From Psychrobacter sp. LV10R520-6 (GTDB lineage Bacteria > Pseudomonadota > Gammaproteobacteria > Pseudomonadales > Moraxellaceae): a stretch of 64,000 bases of DNA. The translations under genes were made by a program, and so were the position numbers. The stretch covers positions 2,418,001 through 2,482,000 of the forward strand of contig NZ_LT900024.1 in NCBI RefSeq assembly GCF_900182925.1, given 5' to 3'. Below, piece after piece: positions 24,327 to 34,475 of this stretch (its first letter is position 1; every line of letters begins with the position of its first letter). The notes beneath the pieces are model-generated. The model was given only the letters and a program-made list of their open reading frames with translations. It was not told the origin of the DNA and ran no database searches.

Positions 24327-27260
24327 TTACGGCTTCACTGATACTAGCACCCGAATAGAATCAGGTACTAAGGATAAACTGGCTAACGCTTGCTCACCTT
24401 GCGCTTTAAGCTGCTCTAAGCGCTCAATTTCTGCGGGACGCACATTAGGATTAATGGTTTGCAGATGTTTTAGACGTTTAATTTCACGTGACCACTGCTG
24501 GCTAAAGCGACTGCTGGCTTGCTCACCCATATCAGCCAATTGCGTACGGGCAATATCTTCGGCTTCATAATAGCGTTGCTCAATCACATCGCCACGCACC
24601 TTAATTACTTGCCGTGCACGGTTATTATCTAAGCGATCTATGTGCGGCATGATCATCTCAGCACTGATGCGCTCTGATAAATCACTACCTTGCTCACTGA
24701 TAAAGACACGAATATTTTGTGTCGATAAGGTCGCAGGTAAATTTAGTATTTTCGGCGCAATGGCTTCAACGCGGAAGTTAACCTCCAGCATGACCGTTCC
24801 TTGCGGCATGGCAGCACTCTTTAGCATACCCACCGTAGTATTACCAAAGGTGCTGGTACTGGCAAGCTCATATATAGCGCGCATCAGAGGATGTTCATGA
24901 GTGATAAACTCAATATCTTCATGCTGAAGCGCTTGATCACGGTCAAAGGTTAAAGTCAAGCCGTCGTCGTCACCCAGTGGCAAGCCATCAATATAATCAC
25001 TAATCTCGGTACTGTCTAGTGGCGCAATTACCCATGAACCATCACGCTGGACGCTATGGTCAATATTCGCTGACGCTAAGAAACGCTCAACGAACTGCGG
25101 CAACACATTGTGGCTATCAAAGTCACGCATGGCATCAGCAATACGCCCAGCAACCCGTGGTCGGCACGAGTTATACTCTAACAAACGATCGCGACCAGCT
25201 TGCAGTTGCGCCTCAAGTCCCAATCGGGTTTGCAGTGCATCTGCGATGAGTTCTTGTAAAATGGTACGATTATTAGCAGTATCCGCGCCTTCAAGCAGGG
25301 GCTTAAGCGTTTGGATATATTGCTCTTGCACACTTTGAGCAGTCGGTGAAATCTGATTGAACATATTCAGCGCGCTGTTATACCAATGATAGAGACGCTC
25401 TTGCGCTGTACCTTGGACATAAGGTACGTGCAAGGTGATTTGCTGCGTTTGTCCGATACGATCTAGGCGTCCAATACGTTGTTCTAAAGTGTCGGGATTG
25501 GCAGGCAAATCCCATAATATCAGCTGGCTTGCAAACTGGAAGTTACGGCCTTCTGAACCAATCTCTGAGCACAATAATATCTGCGCGCCTTCGCTATCAC
25601 CAAAAAATGCCACCGCTTGGTCACGCTCAAGTAAGGTCATTTGCTCAGTAAAGATGGCGGTCTTAATCCCAGCATGCAATCGCAATACGGCTTCCAAGCT
25701 TTCAACCGTTGCGCCACTACGCGCGATTAATAGCACTTTCTGATGTTTAAGCTCACCTTTCAAGATATCAATCAACCAAGGTACGCGCGGATCATCTTCT
25801 AGCCAGCCGCCATCGGGTTGATTCTCCTCACCCCATAACTGTTCACGTAGCTTACCTGTGGTCTGGTAGCTGTCTATCCATACATCAGGTAGTGGCAATG
25901 GATGCGGTTGACTGCTACGCCCATAAAATCCTTTAACGCTTTCACGAGTATTGCGGAACAGGATTCGCCCGGTACCGTGGCGATCTAGGAGCTCGTTGAG
26001 CGCATAAGTCCGCAGCTTATCATCCTCATTAATAGTAGCCAATTCATCTTGGCTAACATCTAACAGACTGGTCAAAGCGGAGATTTGCGCAGGACTCAGG
26101 GGTTCATCTTCTATTAAAATACCAGCAACCGCTGCGGTTTCAGCAAAAGCTTCTTGACCCACAATAAACTCATCTAAGTCATCAAAACGGTCAGAATCGA
26201 GCAAACGCAAACGCGCAAAGTGGCTTTGCACACCAAGCTGTTCAGGGGTTGCCGTTAACAGCATTACGCCTGGAGTTTCTTCAGCAAAATCAGCAATCAG
26301 ATCATATTTATCATTGCCGCCTTGCGCCTCATCCCAATGCAGGTGATGCGCTTCATCAACTACTAACAAATCAAAGCCCGCTTCCATCGCTTGATCATAC
26401 AAATCAGGATGATCGAGCAATAGATCCATACCAGCAATAATACATTGTTCAGTTAAAAACACATTTTGTTCAGGGTCATGCTCTTTAATGGCCGCAGTAC
26501 GTACTAAATCAAACAGCGCAAAGTTCAAATTGAAGCGCCGACGCAGCTCAATCATCCACTGGTATTGCAAACTATCTGGTACTAAAATTAAGACTCGCTC
26601 AGCCTTACCCGTTAACAGCTGCTGATGGATGATCAGTCCTGCTTCAATGGTTTTCCCCAGCCCAACCTCATCAGCGAGAAGAACACGCGGCGCAATACGT
26701 TTGCCGACTTCATGAGCGATATAAAGCTGGTGCTCAATAATATCGACGCGCGCACCCATCATCCCTTTTAGCGGATGGCCAGCCAGCGCTGATTGCATCC
26801 GCAGAATATCTTGGCGCAACTCATACCAATCTCCGCGCTCAATACGTCCAGCCAGTAGGCGCTCAAGTGGTTTTGCCAAAGTAATATTAGCGGCAAGGCG
26901 GGTTTCCATTATCCCTTTACTAGTAGCCCCTTTAGAAACAGCTCCTTTATTAGCATCGCCTTCATCACTACCTTCGACACTGTATTTGAGTACCCCCATT
27001 ACCTCGTCGACCGCGCTGACCGTATAGCTATTACCTTGTTGGTCACTGATGCTATCACCAACTTTGAAAACTACACGTGATAACGGCGCGGAGTTTTTTG
27101 CATAGACGCGGGTCTCTTCACTTTGCGGGAATAAAATATGCACACATCGGTCGTCTACATCGACGACCACACCTAAGCCCAGTTCGGACTCAGTATCAGA
27201 TAAATAGCGTTGACCAACGGCGAATTCAGTACTGTGCAATGAAGCGATAGAGATAGTCAT
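24327..27260 (-). CDS. rapA: RNA polymerase-associated ATPase RapA (HepA)
   Basis: Swi2/Snf2 ATPase of 977 residues (E. coli 968) that binds RNA polymerase core and helps recycle it. Domains in order: tandem Tudor-like N-terminus (FAVGQRYLSDTESELGLG), helicase lobe 1 with Walker A ADEVGLGKT (197-204) and DEAH box (302-305), lobe 2 with LLCSEIGSEGRNFQFASQL and the arginine motif IGRLDRIGQTQ, then the RapA C-terminal domains. A Gly/Ser/Lys-rich insertion (about 97-121) is not in the E. coli protein. The ATG at 27260 fits the family start. It stands alone. Confidence 0.95.
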   Translation of the reverse strand: MTISIASLHSTEFAVGQRYLSDTESELGLGVVVDVDDRCVHILFPQSEETRVYAKNSAPLSRVVFKVGDSISDQQGNSYTVSAVDEVMGVLKYSVEGSDEGDANKGAVSKGATSKGIMETRLAANITLAKPLERLLAGRIERGDWYELRQDILRMQSALAGHPLKGMMGARVDIIEHQLYIAHEVGKRIAPRVLLADEVGLGKTIEAGLIIHQQLLTGKAERVLILVPDSLQYQWMIELRRRFNLNFALFDLVRTAAIKEHDPEQNVFLTEQCIIAGMDLLLDHPDLYDQAMEAGFDLLVVDEAHHLHWDEAQGGNDKYDLIADFAEETPGVMLLTATPEQLGVQSHFARLRLLDSDRFDDLDEFIVGQEAFAETAAVAGILIEDEPLSPAQISALTSLLDVSQDELATINEDDKLRTYALNELLDRHGTGRILFRNTRESVKGFYGRSSQPHPLPLPDVWIDSYQTTGKLREQLWGEENQPDGGWLEDDPRVPWLIDILKGELKHQKVLLIARSGATVESLEAVLRLHAGIKTAIFTEQMTLLERDQAVAFFGDSEGAQILLCSEIGSEGRNFQFASQLILWDLPANPDTLEQRIGRLDRIGQTQQITLHVPYVQGTAQERLYHWYNSALNMFNQISPTAQSVQEQYIQTLKPLLEGADTANNRTILQELIADALQTRLGLEAQLQAGRDRLLEYNSCRPRVAGRIADAMRDFDSHNVLPQFVERFLASANIDHSVQRDGSWVIAPLDSTEISDYIDGLPLGDDDGLTLTFDRDQALQHEDIEFITHEHPLMRAIYELASTSTFGNTTVGMLKSAAMPQGTVMLEVNFRVEAIAPKILNLPATLSTQNIRVFISEQGSDLSERISAEMIMPHIDRLDNNRARQVIKVRGDVIEQRYYEAEDIARTQLADMGEQASSRFSQQWSREIKRLKHLQTINPNVRPAEIERLEQLKAQGEQALASLSLVPDSIRVLVSVKP

Positions 27261-27645
27261 AGGGCGATGTCTTTTGTACTCAGATGATAAGAAAATAGAT
27301 AACTAATAATGGTAGCCAATAACAGCCGCTAAGCTGGCGGTAGACGCCTAGTGCAGCAATGTCAGCACATTAGCCAAATCAATAAATGACTTGGTCAGCA
27401 ACTAAGCTGAACCATTATATAGCGTTAGCGGCTAGATGCGTGCGTTAAGTTGATTTTTCAAGGGATGATTCATTCAAAAGCATACTAATGATAATTATGA
27501 AATCGTCATATAAAGCAGTTGAATAACTACTTTTTTACTGGCCATTTTTGAACAACTATCTTTTGACTAAATTAGCCAACGTGCTACATTAAGCCGACTG
27601 CAACTAAAGTTCATATTAAAAATAACCTATAAATAAGGAGCACAC
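27261..27645. other. Divergent intergenic region rapA / hydroxyacid dehydrogenase
   Basis: 385 bp with no coding frame. It carries the rightward promoter at 27563-27590. The leftward promoter for rapA is not clear. Confidence 0.45.
27563..27590 (+). promoter_or_regulatory. Sigma70-type promoter of the hydroxyacid dehydrogenase gene
   Basis: TTGACT (27563-27568), 16-bp spacer, TGC-extended TACATT (27585-27590), 55 bp before the ATG, which itself follows AAGGAGCACAC. Confidence 0.6.
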
Positions 27646-28581
27646 ATGCAAGCGGTATTTTTAGATAAAGGGACATTTTCTGATGGCATCGACTTACCAG
27701 CACCGACTGGGGTTAGTAACTATATTCTTTATGACGATACGCCGCAAGAGCTCATCATTGAGCGTTGTCAAAATGCTGAGATTATTATTACCAATAAAGT
27801 CCAAATCAACGCTGAAGTGATTGCCAAGCTACCCAAGCTTAAGCTCATTCAATTGACCGCTACTGGCATGAATAATGTCGATCAAGACGCTTGTGCTGAA
27901 CATAATATCACCTTATACAACGTCGCTGGATACGCCGTCAAAAGCGTCCCTGAGCACACTTTTATGTTGATGCTTAACGCTATGCGTGCAGGACTTTATT
28001 ATCATAATAAAGTAACCGATGGTACGTGGGCAGCTAATGGTAATTTTTGTCTGCTTGATATTCCACTGGTAGATTTAGAAGGTAAAACGCTGGGTGTCAT
28101 CGGAGTCGGCACTATCGGTAAGCGGGTCACCGAAATTGCACAAGCTTTTAGCATGACCGTATTGTGGGCGGAACATCAAGGGCGCGCGCCACGTAATAAG
28201 GACTATACTGCGTTCGATGATGTGCTCGCCTCTGCTGACGTTATTAGCCTACATTGTCCATTAAATGAGGATACCAAGCATCTTATTAATAAAGACACGC
28301 TAGCCAAAATGACGAAGCAGCCGTTGCTTATTAACGTCGCGCGCGGTGGTATTGTCGATAGCCAAGCGCTTACTGATGCCATTCATAGTGAGCAGATTCT
28401 TGGTTATGGCAGTGATGTGTTTGAGCAAGAGCCAATCGCTGCCGATGACCCCCTATTGACTCTTGGCGATCATCCGCGCGTGATATTTAGTCCGCATAAT
28501 GCGTGGGGCAGTAGAAGCGCACAAGAAACCTTATGGAAAATCCTCAGTAAACAAGTTGCTGGTTTTATTGATAGCGTTTAG
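27646..28581 (+). CDS. D-2-hydroxyacid dehydrogenase (glycerate/hydroxypyruvate reductase-like)
   Basis: NAD(P)-dependent oxidoreductase of 311 residues. The Rossmann motif is TLGVIGVGTIGKRVTE (about 149-164). The catalytic residues of the family are Arg in NVARGGIVD, Glu in DVFEQEP and His in SPHNAWGS. The last motif (SPHNAW rather than TPHIAW) and overall length resemble glycerate dehydrogenase/hydroxypyruvate reductase (HprA) more than lactate dehydrogenase, but substrate is not fixed by sequence. A strong ribosome-binding site (AAGGAG) precedes the ATG. It converges with the flavoprotein gene with only 8 bp between stops. Confidence 0.88.
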   Translation: MQAVFLDKGTFSDGIDLPAPTGVSNYILYDDTPQELIIERCQNAEIIITNKVQINAEVIAKLPKLKLIQLTATGMNNVDQDACAEHNITLYNVAGYAVKSVPEHTFMLMLNAMRAGLYYHNKVTDGTWAANGNFCLLDIPLVDLEGKTLGVIGVGTIGKRVTEIAQAFSMTVLWAEHQGRAPRNKDYTAFDDVLASADVISLHCPLNEDTKHLINKDTLAKMTKQPLLINVARGGIVDSQALTDAIHSEQILGYGSDVFEQEPIAADDPLLTLGDHPRVIFSPHNAWGSRSAQETLWKILSKQVAGFIDSV

Positions 28582-28589
28582 AAAAAATG

Positions 28590-30245
28590 TTAGCGGCCGA
28601 AGTGCAGCCAATCGTCTTTAATTTTACGATATTTTAGCATGACGCGATCGCTTAGGTAATTATTGGTCACTTGCCAAGGATAACGGTCGCCTTGTTTCGG
28701 TAGCTCGTTTTGAGCGCGGTGGACATAACCTGCCGATAACGCACCTAATACTGTATCTGGCTGAACTTGTACCTGCTCTTGCTCAGTTTTGGCCTGCGCA
28801 CAGACTGTCTGATAACGGTGTTTATCCATATAATCAAGTAACCGAATGACATACTGACAGGCCAAATCAATCTTTAGTGTCCAAGAAGCATTGGTATAAC
28901 CGAACATTATCGCCATATTTGGCACACCTTCAAGCAGTACCGCCTTATAGGTCATGCGTGCGCCTACATCTACTGGCTGTCCATCCACATACAAGGCCGC
29001 ACCGCCCAGCATCTGTAATTTAAGACCAGTGGCAGTGACAATGATATCGGCATTGATATGCTTGCCTGATGTCAGCACAATTCCTGTCTCTGTAAAATGG
29101 TCAATCTCATCAGTGACCACTTCTGCTCGCGTGCTATGTAACGCTAAAAATAAATCACTATCTGGCACTGCGCACAAGCGCTCATCCCACGGGTTATAAG
29201 ACGGCATAAAGTGGCCGACATCAACGCTGCTACCTTTCAGCTCTTTTTTCACCCCATAATTTAAGTATGCTTTCATAACTTTTGGTGCATGGGTTGCCGC
29301 TTGATAGACCCCTTGTTGAAACATCACATTACGCATACGTAATAAGGTATACGCTTGCCCTTTTGATAACGGTGAAAACTTACCCGATAACCAATTAAGC
29401 GCATAATCATCGCCTGGTACGCTTGCTACGTAAGTCGGCGAACGTTGCAACATAGTGACGTGGCGGGCGCATTGTTTACTGTTTTCATCAACCAGTGCGG
29501 GCAATAAAGTCATCGCCGTTGCGCCACTACCAATGATTACAATTTTCTTATCGTCATAATTTACATTTTGCCAATGTTGCGGATGGACGATATCGCCTTT
29601 GAACTGTTCTTCCTCTTTGAACTGTGGTCTGTGTCCTTGCTCATAATCATAATAACCGGTCGCCCCTACTATGAAGTTTGCTGTTAAGGTGAAAACTTCA
29701 CCATTATCATGATTTTTAATCATGGCCGTCCATAGCTGCGTATGATTTGACCACGATAGCTGCTGCATTTCATGCCGATAACGAATGTGTTCTATGACCT
29801 TAAATTCGCGTGCGGTATCAGCAATGTAGCTTTTAATGTCTGCGCCATTTGCCAGCATTTTATGGCTTAGCCAAGGTCGAAAGCTATAACCAAAGGTCAA
29901 CGCATCAGAGTCAGAGCGAATACCAGGATAAGTGAATAAATCCCAAGTGCCGCCTAAGTCAGCACGTTTTTCTAACACTAAAAAACGCTGGGTAGTATTC
30001 TGCTGTGTACGTTTTTGCTTTGTAGAATTCTTGCGACCAAAAAAACCTTGATCTCGTTTTTTAGGTGGTTGTTGCTGTAAATGGCAAGCCATACCGATAC
30101 CGGCTATACCTGCCCCTATGATGAGCACCTCATAATCCGCTGATATACTGGATTGTGGCTTTGCGCGTTTGAATAAACCTTTAATGCTTTTATTCGCGCG
30201 CTTTTGGGTGTTCTTGCGCGACTGAGATGATGTGTTGTCGACCAT
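28590..30245 (-). CDS. Flavin-containing monooxygenase (Baeyer-Villiger type)
   Basis: FAD/NADPH-dependent monooxygenase of 551 residues. Two Rossmann motifs are seen: IIGAGIAGIGMACHL for FAD and IIGSGATAMTLLPAL for NADPH. Between them lies the Baeyer-Villiger signature FxGxxxHxxxW, as FKGDIVHPQHW. VTATGLKL is the usual late FAD motif. A Lys-rich insertion (about residues 60-85) interrupts the FAD domain, and the first ~35 residues are a basic extension. The natural substrate is unknown. Such enzymes are often annotated as cyclohexanone-type or alkane-related monooxygenases in Moraxellaceae. Confidence 0.88.
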   Translation of the reverse strand: MVDNTSSQSRKNTQKRANKSIKGLFKRAKPQSSISADYEVLIIGAGIAGIGMACHLQQQPPKKRDQGFFGRKNSTKQKRTQQNTTQRFLVLEKRADLGGTWDLFTYPGIRSDSDALTFGYSFRPWLSHKMLANGADIKSYIADTAREFKVIEHIRYRHEMQQLSWSNHTQLWTAMIKNHDNGEVFTLTANFIVGATGYYDYEQGHRPQFKEEEQFKGDIVHPQHWQNVNYDDKKIVIIGSGATAMTLLPALVDENSKQCARHVTMLQRSPTYVASVPGDDYALNWLSGKFSPLSKGQAYTLLRMRNVMFQQGVYQAATHAPKVMKAYLNYGVKKELKGSSVDVGHFMPSYNPWDERLCAVPDSDLFLALHSTRAEVVTDEIDHFTETGIVLTSGKHINADIIVTATGLKLQMLGGAALYVDGQPVDVGARMTYKAVLLEGVPNMAIMFGYTNASWTLKIDLACQYVIRLLDYMDKHRYQTVCAQAKTEQEQVQVQPDTVLGALSAGYVHRAQNELPKQGDRYPWQVTNNYLSDRVMLKYRKIKDDWLHFGR

Positions 30246-30507
30246 AGCCTTATCCTTTTGTAATGCTTAATTGTCCCTAATATATACAGCCCTTAACTTA
30301 TACAACTATAAAGAGTTTTGGCAGTATAGTCTGCCCAAAAAGAAAGACTACATCGTCAACCTTGTTCAATGTACTACTTGTATCGTCTGCACTCGGTTTC
30401 CTTATATTCATATCCTTTTAGATTGACTATATACCCACTTACTTTTCTAACTTATTTTCTTAAAAGGAGACTTACTTTTTTAACTGGGCTATCTAAATAA
30501 ACGTTAT

Positions 30508-31248
30508 CTAAAAAGGGACTGGGCTTTCCCAATCCATCCACGCACCGAGCACAGGATGTTTGAGTCGCAGCTGCTGGGCGTGCAAATTCAGCCGAGGAGC
30601 GATATTTAATGCCTGACCTTCTGCATAAATGGAATCGCCAATGATGACGTGACCGCAGTGCACCATATGTACCCGCAGCTGATGGCTACGACCAGTTACA
30701 GGCTTAAGTGCTACCCGCGTGACCATCTGCTCTTCTTGTCCATTTTGACTGTCTTCTCCATGACAACGTTCATGCGCCAGAATCTCATATAATGTCAGAG
30801 CATGTTTATGCCAATCAGGGTCCACGATATGACGTGGCTTAGTCGTCGGCTCATAGCGTACCGGCGCTGATATCTTGCCAGTCGCGCCAACACTCTCCCA
30901 CTCGCCAAATACCCGTGCTTGGTATTTTTTTTGTGGTAAGCGCTCAATAAACTGCTTACTGATATTGGTTTGCGCTGCTGCATTTTTGGCAAAAATCAAT
31001 AGCCCTGAGGTGTCCATATCAAGACGATGAATTAATTTCACGGCTGGATTTGCCCGCTCAAGCCGTGATAACAGACTGACCTTTAATGTTTTACCATCGA
31101 CACTCAATAACCCTGCTGGCTTATCGATTACCCAAATATCGTCATCTTCGTAGACGGTGACCTCTTTCGCAAACGTTTGAAAAAATTCAGGCGGATAGGT
31201 GGTTTCTTTTACATTAAGGGTGGTTATATCTTCATCAGGAAAAGGCAT
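30508..31248 (-). CDS. rluA: RluA-family pseudouridine synthase
   Basis: The 246-residue protein carries the family signature with catalytic Asp, HRLDMDTSGLLIFAKN. It also has the DDDIWVIDKPAGLLSVDGK opening, which matches RluA (dual 23S rRNA U746/tRNA U32) better than RluC/RluD, because no N-terminal S4 domain is present. The C-terminal GRSHQLRVHMVHCGH motif is intact. It is about 25 residues longer than E. coli RluA, with an insertion near residue 165 (GEDSQNGQEEQM). The assignment to RluA rather than another S4-less paralogue is moderate. Confidence 0.82.
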   Translation of the reverse strand: MPFPDEDITTLNVKETTYPPEFFQTFAKEVTVYEDDDIWVIDKPAGLLSVDGKTLKVSLLSRLERANPAVKLIHRLDMDTSGLLIFAKNAAAQTNISKQFIERLPQKKYQARVFGEWESVGATGKISAPVRYEPTTKPRHIVDPDWHKHALTLYEILAHERCHGEDSQNGQEEQMVTRVALKPVTGRSHQLRVHMVHCGHVIIGDSIYAEGQALNIAPRLNLHAQQLRLKHPVLGAWMDWESPVPF

Positions 31249-31636
31249 AAAAATAACTACTTATTTTAGTTGGTTTGAATATAATTTTGAATGTGATTTT
31301 GAATGTGATTACGATAACGAGGGCTAAAGCGACCGTTAGATTCCAGTCTAAGGTAGCCACAAGCAACCTAAGTCACAGATATAACATAACCTGTTTCGTT
31401 GTGTTTCGATTTATTATACTAATAGTAATTGTTGAGTAATTTAACCCGTCTCTATCTGTCAAGATACAACAAACATGTTAGTATAATGGCACATTTTCAC
31501 CACTCCTAAACCCTTCTTTAGCCGTTTCTTTAGCCATTGAGTGATCAGCTGTTAGCGTAATAAGTGTTTAACTGTTATTAACTAACTTGCGTGCTAATTA
31601 GTGGCGACAGACATGATAAAACAAGAGAGAAAAACT
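31249..31636. other. Intergenic region rluA-trxA
   Basis: Divergent gap of about 390 bp. It contains a TATAAT at 31482-31487 with a weak -35 (TGTCAA at 31457-31462), the likely trxA promoter. No coding frame is seen. Confidence 0.5.
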
Positions 31637-31963
31637 ATGTCAGACCTTATTATTAATACCACCGATGCCAACTTTGACCAAGATGTGCTGCAATCTGATG
31701 TGCCTGTATTGGTAGATTTTTGGGCAACCTGGTGTGGACCTTGTAAGTCTATTACTCCTATTTTAGAAGATTTGGCAGTTGACTACCAAGGTAAAGTTAA
31801 AATCGTCAAAGTCGATGTCGATAATAACCCACAAGCAGCAAGCCGTTTTGGAATTCGTAATATTCCAACCCTATTCGTCTTTAAAGATGGTGAAAAAGTA
31901 GATTCAGTCATGGGTTTACAACCAAAAGCTGAGCTCGCTAAAGTGCTTGATAAACATTTATAA
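31637..31963 (+). CDS. trxA: Thioredoxin
   Basis: Thiol-disulfide oxidoreductase of 108 residues, standard length. The active site is WCGPC with Cys33 and Cys36, plus the cis-Pro segment IRNIPTLFVFKDGEKVDSVMG. The start at 31637 (MSDLIINTTD) is chosen: it matches known thioredoxins and is preceded by GAGAGAAAAACT. The in-frame GTG at 31601 would add twelve non-conserved residues. The trxA-rho gene order is common in gammaproteobacteria; here a terminator separates them. Confidence 0.96.
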   Translation: MSDLIINTTDANFDQDVLQSDVPVLVDFWATWCGPCKSITPILEDLAVDYQGKVKIVKVDVDNNPQAASRFGIRNIPTLFVFKDGEKVDSVMGLQPKAELAKVLDKHL

Positions 31964-32019
31964 GCATCTAAAACCAAATGTGATATAAATAACGAGCTAA
32001 CTAAAACCAGTTATCATTG

Positions 32020-32050
32020 GCCATTATCTGTACAAGATAATGGCTTTTTT
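32020..32050 (+). terminator. trxA terminator
   Basis: Perfect 10-bp stem GCCATTATCT-GTACA-AGATAATGGC followed by TTTTTT. Confidence 0.92.
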
Positions 32051-32101
32051 CATCCTTTTCTACCAAAACAGTAAATTATACGACTTTTTTAACAAAAATA
32101 A

Positions 32102-32131
32102 TTGACAAGTCCAATGTGAAAAACGTATAGT
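32102..32131 (+). promoter_or_regulatory. Strong sigma70-type promoter of rho
   Basis: Consensus -35 TTGACA (32102-32107), 18-bp spacer, -10 TATAGT (32126-32131). It lies about 360 bp before the chosen rho start. Confidence 0.8.
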
Positions 32132-32489
32132 CTGCTGACAAGAAAAACTTAACATTGTTCCTTAGCGTCTTGTCGCTGTTCTCCCCGTGTTTATCAACAC
32201 AAAACACAATTGTACTATTGAATATAACTACTAAACACAACTACTAAATAAAATTACTGATACTGAGTTCTTTTCTTTGACTCTTATATAGCCTTCTTTA
32301 TCTTCGCTTTTTGTCATCCTGTTCCAAACTTAGACAGCTGATAATAATCTGATAGATAAAAACCAGCGCTACCTAAAACTCAACTCTGTGCACACACACC
32401 CTATTGTTCCACTATCGTTGTTTAAATCAATGTCGTGGGTTGTGCTGCTAATGGCAGTTTTCACCCGATCAATTGCTAATGACTTATCT

Positions 32490-33758
32490 ATGAATCTAAC
32501 TGAATTAAAGAAAAAATCAATCGCTGAGCTATTGGCTATTGCCAAAGAAATGGGTCTTGACAATATGGCGCGTAGCCGTAAGCAAGACATTATTTTTGCT
32601 ATCCTAAAAACGCATGCTCGTAATGGTGAAGCCATCTACGGTGATGGCGTGCTTGAAGTGCTACCGGATGGCTTTGGCTTTTTGCGCTCCTCTGAAGGCT
32701 CATATTTGGCCGGTCCTGATGATATTTATGTCAGCCCCAGCCAAATACGTCGTTTTAGTTTAAAAACAGGCGACAGTATTGCTGGCACTATTCGCCCACC
32801 AAAAGACTCTGAGCGTTACTTTGCTCTATTAAAAGTTGGCGAAATCAACTTTGATACCCCAGACCGCTCACGCCATAAGCTTATTTTTGAGAACTTAACG
32901 CCCCTATTTCCAACTGAGCATCTTAAGCTTGAATTGGGTAACGGTACTACTGAGGATTTGACTGGTCGCATCATCGATCTAATTGCCCCGATTGGTAAAG
33001 GTCAGCGCTCTATTATCGTCGCACCGCCAAAAGCGGGTAAAACGATGTTACTACAGACCATCGCTCAATCTATCACCCGTAATAATCCTGAGTGTTACTT
33101 AATCGTGCTGCTCATTGATGAGCGTCCAGAAGAAGTAACCGAGATGGTACGGACGGTACGCGGTGAAGTGGTGGCCTCTACCTTTGATGAACCACCGCAG
33201 CGTCATGTACAAGTGGCCGAAATGGTTATCGAAAAAGCCAAACGTCTGGTTGAACACAAACAAGATGTGGTTATCTTGCTGGATTCTATTACTCGTCTTG
33301 CCCGCGCTTATAATACGGTCATTCCTTCATCAGGTAAAGTATTGACCGGTGGCCTCGATTCCAATGCCCTTGAACGTCCGAAGCGTTTCTTTGGTGCTGC
33401 ACGTAACGTCGAGGAAGGTGGCAGCTTAACCATTATTGCCAGTGCTCTTATTGATACTGGTAGTAAAATGGACAGCGTTATCTTTGAAGAATTCAAAGGT
33501 ACGGGCAACCAAGAGATTACTCTTGAGCGTGATTTGGCTGAAAAACGGGTCTTCCCCGCAATCAATATCAAAAAATCAGGCACACGCCGCGAAGAGCGCT
33601 TGCTTGATGAAGATAAGTTACGGAAGGTTTGGATTTTGCGCAAACTACTGCAGCCGATGGATGGTGTACAAGCGACCGAGTTCTTACTCGATCGACTCAG
33701 AGAAGCTAAAACTAATGATGAGTTCTTTGAGCAAATGAAACGCAAATCACAAAACTAA
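32490..33758 (+). CDS. rho: Transcription termination factor Rho
   Basis: Hexameric RNA helicase of 422 residues (E. coli 419). The RNA-binding N-terminus has [20 protein letters not shown] and the cold-shock-like domain [15 protein letters not shown]. The ATPase core has Walker [12 protein letters not shown], the Q/R loop region, [15 protein letters not shown] and [11 protein letters not shown]. The start at 32490 is chosen because this Met is the universal Rho N-terminus. The in-frame Met at 32388 would add 34 unconserved residues inside the leader. It is followed by a strong terminator. Confidence 0.97.
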   Translation: MNLTELKKKSIAELLAIAKEMGLDNMARSRKQDIIFAILKTHARNGEAIYGDGVLEVLPDGFGFLRSSEGSYLAGPDDIYVSPSQIRRFSLKTGDSIAGTIRPPKDSERYFALLKVGEINFDTPDRSRHKLIFENLTPLFPTEHLKLELGNGTTEDLTGRIIDLIAPIGKGQRSIIVAPPKAGKTMLLQTIAQSITRNNPECYLIVLLIDERPEEVTEMVRTVRGEVVASTFDEPPQRHVQVAEMVIEKAKRLVEHKQDVVILLDSITRLARAYNTVIPSSGKVLTGGLDSNALERPKRFFGAARNVEEGGSLTIIASALIDTGSKMDSVIFEEFKGTGNQEITLERDLAEKRVFPAINIKKSGTRREERLLDEDKLRKVWILRKLLQPMDGVQATEFLLDRLREAKTNDEFFEQMKRKSQN

Positions 33759-33783
33759 ATCAGGCTCGTTTATACGATTAAAT

Positions 33784-33814
33784 AAAAAGACCGCTTTAAC
33801 GCGGTCTTTTTTTT
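33784..33814 (+). terminator. rho terminator
   Basis: AAAAAGACCGC-TTTAAC-GCGGTCTTTTTTTT, with runs on both sides. Confidence 0.92.
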
Positions 33815-34052
33815 GCTTTAACTTTACGTAAAGCCTAAAAAACAGTTAGCGTATTATCGACATAAATACAATCACCTTAAGCCAAACCCTTACCAATGAT
33901 ACAGTGAGGCAACATCGCTTACAGCTCGTTTGCAAAGCTTAGCGTTTCTACTACGACTAGACAGTCTCTAAAAGAATATTATGGAGGGTAGTATAAATAT
34001 ACTTAATTAACCAATAATGTATTTTAATTTTGACGACTTAATAGGTGATAAT

Positions 34053-34292
34053 ATGAAATTTGCTAAAACTATCGTAATGACTGCCATTACCAGCTCAGCG
34101 CTTATTCTAACTGGCTGTAACTCTATGGGTGGATACGGCGGCAACGTCAGCAATACTGCTAAAGGTGCTGCTGCTGGTGCCGCTGCTGGCGCACTTATTA
34201 GAAGTAAAGGTGATAGCAAAGACATCGCTCGTGGCGCATTAGCGGGTGCTGCAGTAGGTGGTGCAGGCGGTTATATCATTGATAATAATTAA
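34053..34292 (+). CDS. Small glycine-zipper lipoprotein
   Basis: The 79-residue protein has a lipoprotein signal: MKFAKT, a hydrophobic stretch, then LILTGC with Cys at the +1 position (lipobox LTGC). The mature part is a glycine zipper (GAAAGAAAGAL ... GALAGAAVGGAGGYI), like OsmB/YmgG-type proteins of the outer membrane. The start at 34053 is chosen because AGGTGATAAT precedes it and the signal peptide begins there; the frame extends 12 codons upstream. A terminator follows. Confidence 0.85.
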   Translation: MKFAKTIVMTAITSSALILTGCNSMGGYGGNVSNTAKGAAAGAAAGALIRSKGDSKDIARGALAGAAVGGAGGYIIDNN

Positions 34293-34361
34293 ATGGCTGT
34301 CTAATCTCTAGATAACTTATATTTAGATTAGAGCTATTCAAATACAATTATCTAAAACACG

Positions 34362-34395
34362 AAAAAGCCTGTAATCAATATTGCAGGCTTTTTTA
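34362..34395. terminator. Terminator after the glycine-zipper lipoprotein gene
   Basis: AAAAAGCCTG(TAAT) ... (ATTG)CAGGCTTTTTT stem with T-run; symmetric enough to serve the convergent metallopeptidase remnant as well. Confidence 0.85.
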
Positions 34396-34475
34396 ATGCG
34401 TTGTACTTATAACTTTAAGGTTAACGTCGCACATCACTGATTATAGAGCTTAACTAATTATAGCAAATTACTAAA

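Larger units (their letters stand above)
31964..32489. other. trxA-rho intergenic region and rho leader
   Basis: It holds the trxA terminator (32020-32050), the rho promoter (32102-32131) and a leader of about 350 nt before the rho ATG. No leader peptide or known riboswitch is recognised. The leader is C/T-rich on the coding strand, compatible with Rho autoregulation (inference). Confidence 0.55.

Noticed and set aside
33308..33745. Leftward 145-codon frame inside rho
   Set aside because: Entirely antisense to a highly conserved gene; Ser/Arg-rich translation without a ribosome-binding site.
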